Source: CF-161 sp035259145
GTDB taxonomy: Bacteria; Chloroflexota; Dormibacteria; Dormibacterales; Dormibacteraceae
DNA: 18,567 nt
NCBI GenBank assembly: GCA_035259145.1
Contig: DATFWQ010000317.1
Location: forward strand, 1-18,567
Reading direction: 5' to 3'
Below, one piece after another: positions 1 to 7,012 of this stretch. Numbering within the stretch: position 1 is the stretch's first letter; every line of letters starts with the position of its first letter. Position numbers and translations under genes: made by a program. Under the pieces are notes generated by a model. It ran no database searches. It worked only from the letters and a program-made list of their open reading frames with translations, and was not told the DNA's origin.

Positions 1-1260
1 GCGGGGATCGCGGGATCCGGCACCGAGCAGGTAGGCGGCGAGGTGGGTGCTGAACACCCACCGGTGCTCGACGGGGCCGAGGCGAGCCAGCGCCAGCTCC
101 ATCTCCTTGACGTCGTGGGCGAGCAGCGGCCTGGCGGCCAGCGCTTCAGCGAGCGGGGCCGCCAGCTCGGCAGGCACGTACCATCCCCTTTCGCCGGTGC
201 CCAGCCCGAATCCGACCTGACGCCCAGTGCGAGGCTGGCCGTCCCATAGGCCGAAGATGGCCACCGCTTCGGCAGACTCGATCGCCGCCTGGGCCTCGGC
301 CAGGTGCTCTTCAGCAACCAGCGTTACCGCGCCCGCGCTCTCGACCGGCTCCAGCGCCAGGGTGGGCTGGATGGGCACGGCGTCGGGCGCCGGGAGCCTG
401 GCCAGCAGCTGGCGGAACTCAAGCTCGTCGAACACGGCCCTGGCTCGGTTTGCGTCGTAGCGCAGCCAGCGGGCCCGATCCAGGTCCAGAGCCACTGGGA
501 CATCGGTCTGGATGGTGACCATGCGCTTGCCCAGCCGGATCTGTTCGGCGTTGGCTGCCAGGGCGGTCCTGACCCGGCCTTCCTTCAGCCGGTCGAGATT
601 GTCCAGCAGGTTTTCGATCGAGCCGAACTGCTGCACCAGCTGGGCCGCCGTCTTGTCCCCCACTCCTGGAACGCCCGGAATGTTGTCCGACGTGTCGCCC
701 CGCAGCGCCTTGTACTCGATCAGCTGCAGCGGCTCGAACCCGTAGCGCTGCCGGACCTGGTCTGGCCCGTAGAGCATGGTGTCCGTGATGCCGCGGCGCG
801 GGACAAGGGCTTCGATCCCGTCGCTCACAAGCTGCAGGCAGTCCAGGTCGCCACTGACGATCGTGACAGCCACCCCGAGCTCGTTGGCCTTCAAGGCGAG
901 CGTTCCGATCACGTCATCGGCTTCGTAGCCCTCCACACCGTGCATGGGGATCGAGAGCGAGTCCAGCAGCTTCCGAACCAGATCCAGCTGCGGCCGAAGG
1001 TCATCTGGCATCGGCCGCCGCCCCACCTTGTATTCGGCATACTCCCGGCTCCTGAACGTGGGCTTGGCAACGTCAAAGGCCGCGATCGCGTACTCCGGCC
1101 GGTTGGCCAGCACGATGGCCAGCATCGATGTGAACCCGTACGCGGCGTTGGTCACCACGCCCCCGGACGTGCTCATGGGCGGCAGGGCAAAGAACGCCCG
1201 GTAGATCAGGCTGTGGGCGTCGATCAGGATCAGGCGGCCGCGCCGGTAGCCCTTTGCCAC
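1..1260 (-). CDS. polA: DNA polymerase I, N-terminal part (runs off left edge)
   Basis: This is the 5' portion (420 codons) of a DNA polymerase I gene; the polymerase domain lies outside the window. The protein opens with the 5'-3' exonuclease (flap nuclease) core LILIDAHSLIYRAFFALP, followed by the metal-site motifs GYEADDVIGTLA and SGDLDCLQLV (about residues 108-145) and the helix-3-turn-helix motif GDTSDNIPGVPGVGDKTA (about 187-205). A 3'-5' exonuclease-like domain begins near residue 330. There the usual DxE metal-binding motif is replaced by AIFGLWDG (about 334-341), so proofreading is probably absent, as in several thermophile and actinobacterial PolI proteins. The in-frame motif AHDVKEMELALARLG and then HLAAYLLG close the visible part. 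The GTG at 1260 is chosen because it sits just before the conserved core; no ATG is in frame upstream. The gene diverges from the BFN nuclease gene. Confidence 0.95.
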   Translation of the reverse strand, partial: MAKGYRRGRLILIDAHSLIYRAFFALPPMSTSGGVVTNAAYGFTSMLAIVLANRPEYAIAAFDVAKPTFRSREYAEYKVGRRPMPDDLRPQLDLVRKLLDSLSIPMHGVEGYEADDVIGTLALKANELGVAVTIVSGDLDCLQLVSDGIEALVPRRGITDTMLYGPDQVRQRYGFEPLQLIEYKALRGDTSDNIPGVPGVGDKTAAQLVQQFGSIENLLDNLDRLKEGRVRTALAANAEQIRLGKRMVTIQTDVPVALDLDRARWLRYDANRARAVFDELEFRQLLARLPAPDAVPIQPTLALEPVESAGAVTLVAEEHLAEAQAAIESAEAVAIFGLWDGQPRTGRQVGFGLGTGERGWYVPAELAAPLAEALAARPLLAHDVKEMELALARLGPVEHRWVFSTHLAAYLLGAGSRDPR

Positions 1261-1261
1261 C

Positions 1262-1274
1262 CGGACATTGTCCG
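1262..1274. promoter_or_regulatory. 13-bp inverted repeat just upstream of polA start
   Basis: CGGACA-T-TGTCCG is a perfect 6-1-6 inverted repeat one base upstream of the chosen polA GTG. It occupies the place where a ribosome binding site would be expected, and none is visible. It could be an operator or a chance palindrome; no regulator is assigned. Confidence 0.3.
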
Positions 1275-1373
1275 TCAGGGCGGTGCGGCATTTCCGCCGT
1301 CCCGGCTTCCACCAGCGTGGGGCCGGCCGCCCGCCGTTAGACTAGGGCCAAGGAGCCAGCTGAAACGGAAGAT

Positions 1374-1910
1374 CTGATCGAAGTCAACGTCGACAGCATT
1401 CGGGTGCATCTGCAGACCGGCCAGCACGTCGTGATCCTCAAGGAGAAGCAGGCCGATCGCTATCTCCCGATCTGGATAGGTCCGTTCGAGGCCAACGCCA
1501 TCGCGATGAAGATCCAGGGGATGGCGCCCGAGCGCCCGATCACCCACGACCTGATGATGTCCACGTTCGGCGAGCTGGGGATCTCCGTCAGCCGGATAGT
1601 GGTCACGTCCCTCACTGAAGAAGTCTTCTTCGCCCGCCTCCACTTCAGACAGGACAGCCGGGAGTTCGATGTCGACTCCCGCCCCAGCGACGCCATCGCC
1701 CTGGCGGTGCGCTTCGGCTGCCCGATCTTTGTGAGCACAGAGGTGCTGGAACGGGCCGGAGTGATCCCCGAGAAAGATGAAGAGGAGCAGGTGCCCGAGA
1801 AGCTCGACGAGGACCGCCTCGCTGTCTTTCGGGACCTGGTCAACAGCTTGAACCTCCCGGACCTGCCTGACGAGCCGGGCGGCAAGGGGCGCGGCCCCTC
1901 GAAGAGCTGA
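1374..1910 (+). CDS. Bifunctional nuclease (BFN/DUF151) family protein
   Basis: The protein is a BFN-domain protein of about 178 residues. The family is named for plant proteins with reported nuclease activity; its bacterial role is poorly defined. Conserved stretches are VILKEKQADRYLPIWIGPFE, the central PITHDLM, and DSRPSDAIALAVRFGCPIFV near residue 110, followed by an acidic linker and a Lys/Gly-rich tail. Homologues start with a strand resembling IEVNVDSIRV. That sequence is present in frame but is preceded only by CTG at 1374, with a stop (TAG) upstream and no ATG, GTG or TTG between. The GTG at 1404 would remove this strand. AAGGAG at 1350-1355 is 18 bases before the CTG, a poor spacing, so the start is uncertain. 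The gene overlaps mgtC-like by 4 bp. Confidence 0.85.
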   Translation: MIEVNVDSIRVHLQTGQHVVILKEKQADRYLPIWIGPFEANAIAMKIQGMAPERPITHDLMMSTFGELGISVSRIVVTSLTEEVFFARLHFRQDSREFDVDSRPSDAIALAVRFGCPIFVSTEVLERAGVIPEKDEEEQVPEKLDEDRLAVFRDLVNSLNLPDLPDEPGGKGRGPSKS

Positions 1911-2356
1911 GCCCCGAAAAGCAGGCGGAGCTCCTGCTCAGGGTCGTCGTCGCCCTCGTCCTCGGGGCGGTCATAGGTCTGGAGCGGGAGAGGCGGGGCC
2001 ACGGCGCGGGCTTCCGCACCATGGCGATGGTGTCCAGCGGCTCGTGCCTGTTCACCCTGCTGGGCGCCGCGCTCTTCGGCAGTGGCACCGACCCGACCCG
2101 GATTGCGGCCCAGGTGGTCACCGGCATCGGGTTTCTGGGCGCCGGCGCCATTCTGCGCGAAGGTGGTGGTGTACGGGGCCTCACCACAGCTGCGACCATC
2201 TGGGTGGTAGCCGCCATCGGCATGGCGGCAGGATTCGGCGTTTATGTCCTGGCCGCGGGTACGACTGCCCTCGTCCTCGTGGGGCTGATCACGATGCGGA
2301 TGCTGCGTGGCCGGATCCTTCGTCGCCTGGTCACCGCAGAGGAAGAGGACGTTTAA
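1907..2356 (+). CDS. MgtC/SapB family membrane protein
   Basis: This is a small integral membrane protein of about 149 residues from the MgtC/SapB family, whose members are linked to magnesium limitation, acid tolerance and intracellular survival in other bacteria; its role here is not shown. Hydrophobic segments are seen around residues 8-24 (LLLRVVVALVLGAVIGLE), 38-56, 65-82 and 95-125. The family signature GLERERRGHGAGFRT follows helix 1, and GIGFLGAGAILREGGGVRGL marks the central loop. The only ATG near the front (2021) would delete helix 1 and the signature, so the start is placed at CTG 1907, which overlaps the upstream stop as CTGA. The frame is closed by TGA further upstream and offers no ATG, GTG or TTG. 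There is no C-terminal ACT-like domain, so this is the short SapB-like form. Confidence 0.83.
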   Translation: MSPEKQAELLLRVVVALVLGAVIGLERERRGHGAGFRTMAMVSSGSCLFTLLGAALFGSGTDPTRIAAQVVTGIGFLGAGAILREGGGVRGLTTAATIWVVAAIGMAAGFGVYVLAAGTTALVLVGLITMRMLRGRILRRLVTAEEEDV

Positions 2357-2409
2357 AGTCCGCCCACGTTGCTGCTGGGGCGTGCGCTATGGTTGCCGCA
2401 GGCACGCCG

Positions 2410-3288
2410 ATGCCAAAAGTCGCGATCGTCACCGACTCCACCGCTGACCTGGCGCCAGACCTTGTCGAACAGTCCGGCATCACGGTCGTGCCCCTGACCG
2501 TCATGCTCCAAGGGCACAGCTACCTGGATGGGGTGGAGATCCGGCCAGACGAGTTCTACGCGAAGCTGATGGCCTCGGCCCAGATCGCCACGACTTCCCA
2601 GCCCGCCCCGGGTACGTTCGCGCAGGTGTACGAGGGTCTTCTGGCTGACCACGAGGAGATCGTGTCGCTCCACATCTCGAGCAAACTGAGCGGCACCCAC
2701 GAAGCAGCCACCCAGGGCGCCGACATGGTCTCCGGGGATCGCATTCACGTGGTGGACACCGAGATGGTCTCGATGCCACTCGCGCTGCTGGTGCTTGCTG
2801 CGAGCGCCATGGCTGCCAGGGGCGAGAGCGCGCGGGCCGTGATCCAGGGCATCCGGCCGATCCAGGAGACCATGCGGGTGTACTTCATGGTCGCCACACT
2901 CGAGTACCTTCGGCGGGGCGGCCGCATCGGCCGGGCCGGCGCACTCGTCGGCTCCATGCTGCGGGTCAAGCCGGTGCTGACCCTGCAGGAGGGCCAGGTC
3001 ACACCTCTGGAGCGGGTCAGAACCCAGGAGAAGGCGCTGTCGAGGGTCATCGAGCTGGCAGGCAGCGGCCAGGGGCCTATGTGCGCCCTGGTCGGCCACG
3101 CGGCGGCGGCGGACGCGGCAGACCGCATCGCCAGAGCGCTGGAGCCGAGGACCGAGTCGCTGATCGTTGCCCCGCTGGGCCCCGTGGTCGGTGCCCATGC
3201 CGGCCCCGGCACCGTTGGAGTCGGCTGCTATCCGGCCAAACTGTTCCCGCTCGGCCTGAAGCGCCTCAGCTCGCTCGCCGCCACGTGA
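2410..3288 (+). CDS. DegV family fatty-acid-binding protein
   Basis: The 292-residue protein has the full DegV layout. Family members bind a fatty acid between two domains, and in Firmicutes the FakB proteins present it to the kinase FakA; no FakA is seen here. Motifs in order are VAIVTDSTADL at the N-terminus, TSQPAPGTF near residue 60, the lipid head-group motif HISSKLSGTHEAA near 87-99, VVDTEMVSM, LEYLRRGGRIGRAGALVG in the middle, and GPVVGAHAGPGTVGVGCY near the C-terminus. ATG 2410 gives the family-typical MPKVAIVTDS start. An in-frame ATG at 2389 would add seven residues and cannot be excluded, as neither has a strong ribosome binding site. The gene lies 53 bp after mgtC-like and its 3' end overlaps the convergent hydrolase gene by 23 bp. 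Confidence 0.93.
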   Translation: MPKVAIVTDSTADLAPDLVEQSGITVVPLTVMLQGHSYLDGVEIRPDEFYAKLMASAQIATTSQPAPGTFAQVYEGLLADHEEIVSLHISSKLSGTHEAATQGADMVSGDRIHVVDTEMVSMPLALLVLAASAMAARGESARAVIQGIRPIQETMRVYFMVATLEYLRRGGRIGRAGALVGSMLRVKPVLTLQEGQVTPLERVRTQEKALSRVIELAGSGQGPMCALVGHAAAADAADRIARALEPRTESLIVAPLGPVVGAHAGPGTVGVGCYPAKLFPLGLKRLSSLAAT

Positions 3289-4258
3289 CGGAGGTCGGGG
3301 TGGCCAGCTTCTCGACGCGGCCCTCGAGGCTGAGAGACTGAAGGTGAGCGAGCCCCTCCTGTAGCGCCATTCTCATCTCGTGCAGGTTCTGGCGGACGCC
3401 CCAGACGGCGGTTGCCACCTGCCAGGCATTGAGCTCGCCGTCACCGATCAACTCGATCATCTGCTCCTTCCGGCGCTGGTGGTGCACCAGGAGCTCATCG
3501 GCCCGAGCGGCGGCGTCCGCAAACGGCCGCCCATGTGACGGCAGGACGAGCGATGGCCGCAGCTCGACAAGGTGCTCCAGCCCGGCGAGGTAGTCGTCCA
3601 GCGGGTTGGGCGTGCTCTGCGGGTGCAGACCGATATTCGGGCTCTGATTGGGCAAAAGGTGATCGCCCGCGAAGAGCACGCCGGATTCCCTGTCGTAGAG
3701 GCAAACGTGCCCGGGTGAGTGACCCGGAGTCCACTCCACGCGCAGCCGGCGCCGGCCCACTTCCAGCACCTCCGTGCCGTCCAGCTGAAGGGCAGCGGGC
3801 GCCGTCTTGACCCACTGGCGGAAGCCGCGAGATGCGTTCTTCAGGAACTCGGCTTCCGCGTCCGGGACGCCGTGGATCTCGAGGTATCGGCCCACCTCCT
3901 CGACGAGCTGATCCACCTCCAGGTAGCGAGGATTGACCATGGGCACTTCGAGGCGATGTAAGTAGAGCTCCGCACCGTCGTGCTGGGTCAGCTCGCCCGC
4001 CGCCCCGTAGTGGTCAGGGTGAATGTGGGTGACCAGAAGACGGCGCACACGGCCTTCGGAGCCGGCAAGTTCGCGCACGGCCGCACGGATCAGGGCAAAG
4101 GACTCCTCAGCGCTCATCCCGCAGTCGATCATGTCGACGTGCTCGCCGTCCGGCAGGAGGAAGCAGTTGACGTGGCTGTCCTCCCATGCGATCGGCAACC
4201 GCAGCTCGAAGACGCCCGGCGAGGCTTCTGAGAGGTTCCTGTCCAGTGCCAATCCCAT
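3266..4258 (-). CDS. MBL-fold metallo-hydrolase with C-terminal helical domain
   Basis: The 330-residue protein is a metallo-beta-lactamase-fold hydrolase. The binuclear metal site is complete: THIHPDH (His78, His80, Asp82, His83), PGHSPGHVCLY (His184), FAGDHL (Asp199) and LPSHGRPF (His242). The region after residue 250 (RRKEQMIELIGDGELNAWQVATAVWG) resembles the winged-helix tail of LACTB2-like and related hydrolases. Family members cleave thioesters, lactones or phosphodiesters, and the substrate cannot be told from sequence. The ATG at 4258 is followed by a plausible N-terminal strand; upstream bases contain only a weak purine run. The gene is divergent from the SCP2 gene with 65 bp between the starts, and converges with degV. 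Confidence 0.92.
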   Translation of the reverse strand: MGLALDRNLSEASPGVFELRLPIAWEDSHVNCFLLPDGEHVDMIDCGMSAEESFALIRAAVRELAGSEGRVRRLLVTHIHPDHYGAAGELTQHDGAELYLHRLEVPMVNPRYLEVDQLVEEVGRYLEIHGVPDAEAEFLKNASRGFRQWVKTAPAALQLDGTEVLEVGRRRLRVEWTPGHSPGHVCLYDRESGVLFAGDHLLPNQSPNIGLHPQSTPNPLDDYLAGLEHLVELRPSLVLPSHGRPFADAAARADELLVHHQRRKEQMIELIGDGELNAWQVATAVWGVRQNLHEMRMALQEGLAHLQSLSLEGRVEKLATPTSVTWRRAS

Positions 4259-4271
4259 GTCCTGCTACCTG

Positions 4272-4277
4272 TATAAG
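4272..4277 (+). promoter_or_regulatory. Possible -10 element in the MBL/SCP2 divergent gap
   Basis: TATAAG is the only AT-rich hexamer in the 65-bp gap and would place a start site near 4284 for the SCP2 gene. No convincing -35 hexamer lies 16-18 bp upstream, so this is a weak call. Confidence 0.3.
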
Positions 4278-4323
4278 ATCAAGCTCCGACGTTGCCGCGA
4301 GGCGACAGTAAGTGGAGGATCTC

Positions 4324-4668
4324 ATGACCGACCAGACTCCCGCCGACATCACCCCCGACCAGGTCGTTGGGGAGATGCCCAACTACTTCATTCCCGAGAA
4401 GGCTGGTAACACCAGTGCCGGGATTCAGTTCGACCTGACTGGGGACAACGCCGGCAAGTGGTACATCAAGATCGCCGACGGCCAGGCCAGTTCAGGCAAG
4501 GGTGAGGTTGAGACCCCCAACCTGACGCTGATTGCGGACTCCGGGGACTTCGTGAAGATCTTCACGAACCAGCTCGACCCCACGGCCGCCTTCATGAGCG
4601 GCAAGTTGAAGGTCAAAGGCGACATGGGCCTGGCCATTCGCATGCAGTCGATGTTCCGGAGGCCCTGA
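4324..4668 (+). CDS. SCP2 sterol/lipid-binding domain protein
   Basis: This is a single-domain SCP2-like protein of 114 residues, a fold with a hydrophobic tunnel that binds lipids or acyl chains. Typical features are the strand GIQFDLTGDNAGKWYIKIADG, the VETPNLTLIADSGDFVKIFTNQLD segment and the C-terminal AAFMSGKLKVKGDMGLAIRM, which is the best-conserved SCP2 stretch. A GGAGG ribosome binding site at 4314-4318 lies five bases before ATG 4324, which favours this start over the GTG at 4312 that overlaps the site. No signal peptide or membrane segment is seen, so it is cytoplasmic. It is monocistronic in appearance: 260 bp separate it from the next gene, which has its own promoter. Its lipid ligand is unknown. 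Confidence 0.9.
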   Translation: MTDQTPADITPDQVVGEMPNYFIPEKAGNTSAGIQFDLTGDNAGKWYIKIADGQASSGKGEVETPNLTLIADSGDFVKIFTNQLDPTAAFMSGKLKVKGDMGLAIRMQSMFRRP

Positions 4669-4855
4669 GCGAGCAGCTGGATCCGTTCGAAAGGTTGCCC
4701 TGGCGCGCTGGCACTCGGTGGTTTTTCCTGCAGGCTGGTGGCCGTCGGCGGCCTGTCGCGTCCGGTTCAGGGACCCATCTCACAGGGTCGCGCTGCTCTT
4801 GTGGAATCTCCACGCGGTCGGGAGTGTTGATTCCCAGGGGGCTACCAAAATCGGC

Positions 4856-4883
4856 TTGACGCGTGGCGGAAATGTGATAGTCT
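4856..4883 (+). promoter_or_regulatory. Sigma-70-type promoter for the zinc-finger gene
   Basis: TTGACG at 4856-4861 and TAGTCT at 4878-4883 are separated by 16 bp. The -35 matches five of six consensus bases and the -10 fits TAnnnT. Transcription would start near 4890, giving a leader of about 40 bases with a strong AGGAGG at 4913-4918 ten bases before the ATG. Confidence 0.6.
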
Positions 4884-4928
4884 GAGGTCCCCCCCGCTTG
4901 TCGTCCACCGGCAGGAGGTGCGCCCTCG

Positions 4929-5315
4929 ATGACAGAAAAGGACCAGGAGAGAATCGTTCGTCTCGAAGCCAACCGAGCGGCCCTGGTGCGGTTGGCGAGT
5001 CAGTTCCAGGAAGAGGCCGGACTCAACCGCTCCATCGCGGACAGCGTCGGCGGCTTTCTCACGCGCGACTATGAAGACACCGACTTCGCTCAGGCTATGA
5101 GCGACCGGGAGGTCAATGACCGGCTCGTCCAACTCCTCTCGGAGAACCGCGAGCAGGTCGAGCGAGCACTGGGCCGTCTTGCTGAAGGCAAGTACGGCGA
5201 GTGCGAGGACTGTGGTGCCCGCATACCGACCGAGCGGCTGCGGTTTCGGCCTGAAGCGACGCGCTGCGTCAACTGTCAGAGCCGCTGGGACCGCCTGAAC
5301 CGGAGGTCGGCCTAG
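4929..5315 (+). CDS. DksA/TraR C4-type zinc-finger protein
   Basis: The 128-residue protein belongs to the DksA/TraR superfamily. Residues 1-85 are predicted mainly helical and charged, matching the coiled coil that reaches into the RNA polymerase secondary channel in true DksA. The C-terminal zinc site is CEDC (Cys92, Cys95) plus CVNC (Cys113, Cys116), with 17 residues between the pairs and the linker GARIPTERL. The family includes DksA, TraR and uncharacterised high-GC proteins. The acidic tip seen in E. coli DksA (DxxDxA) is not obvious at the equivalent place, so direct control of polymerase is an inference. AGGAGG at 4913-4918, a promoter upstream and a terminator downstream make this a self-contained transcription unit. 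Confidence 0.9.
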   Translation: MTEKDQERIVRLEANRAALVRLASQFQEEAGLNRSIADSVGGFLTRDYEDTDFAQAMSDREVNDRLVQLLSENREQVERALGRLAEGKYGECEDCGARIPTERLRFRPEATRCVNCQSRWDRLNRRSA

Positions 5316-5395
5316 GGTCCGCGGGCGCGCCCACCATGGCGCCGCTTCCTTGAAGAGATCTGCCCAGGGTGCTGGGTCAAGGGGAGGACGTACCT

Positions 5396-5431
5396 CAGGG
5401 GGGCCTGAACGGCCCCCCTGTGTATTTGTTT
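5396..5431 (+). terminator. Intrinsic terminator after the zinc-finger gene
   Basis: A perfect 10-bp stem, CAGGGGGGCC with GGCCCCCCTG, has a five-base loop TGAAC (5406-5410) and is followed by the T-rich TGTATTTGTTT. It lies 80 bp after the zinc-finger stop. The opposite flank is not T-rich, so it acts mainly on the plus strand. Confidence 0.85.
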
Positions 5432-5481
5432 GCGAGGGACGGTCCGCGCCAGCAGGAAGTGGGAGGCCCGCCTCCCCCCTG

Positions 5482-6912
5482 CTACACGAGACCGTAGACG
5501 ACCGACTTCTGCTCCGTGTATTGATGGAAGGCCTCCAGGCCGTGCTCCTTGCCGAAGCCTGACTCTTTGGTGCCGCCGAATGGGAGCTCGTCGTGGGCGA
5601 TCTGCAGCGCATTCACCCACGTGTACCCCGCCTCCAGCTCTTGCACCGCTCGGTGTGCCGCTTTCATGCTGGAGGTCCAGATCGAGGATCCGAGGCCGAA
5701 CGGGGAGTTGTTGGCGCGGCCGAGGGCTTCATCTAGATCCTTGATGCGCATCACCGGCAGCGCCGGGCCGAAGACCTCCTCGGTCACCATGCGTGAGTCG
5801 TCCGGGACGTCGACCAGGATGGTTGGGTTGATGAAGTTGCCGCTGTCGTATTCGGCGCCTTGTGGCCGGCCGCCACCGAAGACGACCTTCGCTCCCCGGT
5901 CGAGGGCGTCCTGCACCTGCGCCTCGACCTCCGCGCGCTGCCCTGCCGTGTGCATAGGGCCCATGCGGCTATCCCGTTTCATGCCGTCGCCGGGCTTGAG
6001 CCTCCTGGCCCGCTCGATGAGCTTCTCCAGCAGGGCGTCGTAAACGCGGTCCTGCACGTAAAGCCGCTTGATCGCCAGGCAGGCCTGGCCGCAGTTGAAG
6101 AAGCGGCCGACCGAGATGGCCTTGGCCGCTTCTTCGACGTTCGCGTCGTCGAGCACGATGCAGGGGTCGGAGCCACCAAGCTCGAGCACGACCTTCTTCA
6201 GGTGGGACGCAGCGGCGGCCATTACCTTCTTGCCGGTGGGCGTCGATCCGGTCAGCGCAACCTTCCGGATCAGCGGGTGGGTGACGATCGACTCGCCTGT
6301 GTCAGGACCCAGCACCACGTTGACGACGCCCTCAGGGAGCCCGCCCTCGATCAGCGCTTCGATACAGCGAAGGGTGGCCAGCGGGGTCGTGCTAGAGGGC
6401 TTCAGGACCACGGCGTTACCCGCCGCGATGGCAGGCGCCACCTTGTTGGCGGCCAGCGTCAGCGGGAAGTTCCAGGGCACGATGGCCCCGGTGACGCCGA
6501 TGGGTTTGCGCAGTACCAGCCCATAGGTGGTCGTATCCGGCAGTGAGACGTAATCGCCGTGGATCTTGTCGGCAAGGTCGGCAAACCAGGCGATGTTCTC
6601 GCCGAAGCGCCGGGCCTCGATGCGAGACTCCAGGATGGTCTTGCCCTGCTCGGCGGTCAGGACCGGGGCGATCTCCTCGACCTGGCTCAGCATGTGGTCC
6701 GCGGCCTTGTGCAGGATGCGCGCGCGCTCGGCAGGGGCCAGCCTGGCCCAGGGCTGCTGGGCCTTTGACGCCGCCCTCGCGGCCCTGTCGACGTCGTCCG
6801 CGCCGCCCTTGGGGACGTGGTCGACCACTTCTCCGGTGGCCGGGTTCATGACCTGGTACGTTTCGCCGGAGCTAGCGCCGACGCGCTCGCCCTCGATGAT
6901 CATCGTCGCCAA
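5482..6912 (-). CDS. NAD(P)-dependent aldehyde dehydrogenase
   Basis: The 476-residue enzyme is a full-length aldehyde dehydrogenase that oxidises an aldehyde to the acid with NAD or NADP. Catalytic features are the oxyanion Asn in VPWNFPL (Asn148), the general base Glu in LELGGSDP (Glu244), the nucleophile in FFNCGQACLA (Cys278) and Glu379 in EEVFGP. The LELGGSDPCIV form and overall pattern resemble succinate-semialdehyde dehydrogenase and related families, but substrate is not assignable. The start is TTG at 6912: AGGGAGG (complement of 6921-6927) is eight bases before it, while the ATG at 6903 would be 17 bases away. The gene diverges from the enoyl-CoA hydratase gene across a 100-bp gap holding a perfect palindrome, which suggests shared regulation and possibly one pathway. 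Confidence 0.94.
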   Translation of the reverse strand: MATMIIEGERVGASSGETYQVMNPATGEVVDHVPKGGADDVDRAARAASKAQQPWARLAPAERARILHKAADHMLSQVEEIAPVLTAEQGKTILESRIEARRFGENIAWFADLADKIHGDYVSLPDTTTYGLVLRKPIGVTGAIVPWNFPLTLAANKVAPAIAAGNAVVLKPSSTTPLATLRCIEALIEGGLPEGVVNVVLGPDTGESIVTHPLIRKVALTGSTPTGKKVMAAAASHLKKVVLELGGSDPCIVLDDANVEEAAKAISVGRFFNCGQACLAIKRLYVQDRVYDALLEKLIERARRLKPGDGMKRDSRMGPMHTAGQRAEVEAQVQDALDRGAKVVFGGGRPQGAEYDSGNFINPTILVDVPDDSRMVTEEVFGPALPVMRIKDLDEALGRANNSPFGLGSSIWTSSMKAAHRAVQELEAGYTWVNALQIAHDELPFGGTKESGFGKEHGLEAFHQYTEQKSVVYGLV

Positions 6913-6920
6913 TGGAGCAA

Positions 6921-6927
6921 CCTCCCT
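6921..6927 (-). promoter_or_regulatory. Ribosome binding site deciding the ALDH start
   Basis: AGGGAGG on the minus strand is spaced eight bases from TTG 6912 and so supports this start over the downstream ATG at 6903. Confidence 0.7.
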
Positions 6928-6961
6928 GAGGTGAATCTGCCAACTTCCAAGGACCTAACCT

Positions 6962-6975
6962 CGAATAATTATTCG
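6962..6975. promoter_or_regulatory. Perfect 14-bp palindrome in divergent ALDH/ECH gap
   Basis: CGAATAATTATTCG is perfectly self-complementary and is the only strongly AT-rich stretch in the gap between the two divergent starts. It overlaps AATAAT hexamers usable as -10 elements in both directions. This is the arrangement of a shared operator; the binding protein is not encoded next to it. Confidence 0.5.
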
Positions 6976-7012
6976 CGCTCACCGTCAACCACCTTCTCCG
7001 GAGGCACCGACA

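Noticed and set aside
304..1377. 357-codon plus-strand open frame opposite polA
   Set aside because: It is antisense to a well-supported polA frame with all nuclease motifs; its translation has no recognisable domain.
2353..3198. 281-codon minus-strand frame opposite degV
   Set aside because: The degV frame has complete family motifs; the antisense frame shows none.
4669..4855. Possible small gene or RNA in the gap after SCP2
   Set aside because: No reading frame with a ribosome binding site, tRNA-like fold or clear terminator was visible; open frames there are fragments without family features.
5316..5481. Riboswitch or small RNA between the zinc-finger and ALDH gene ends
   Set aside because: The only structure is the terminator hairpin, and both neighbouring genes end here.
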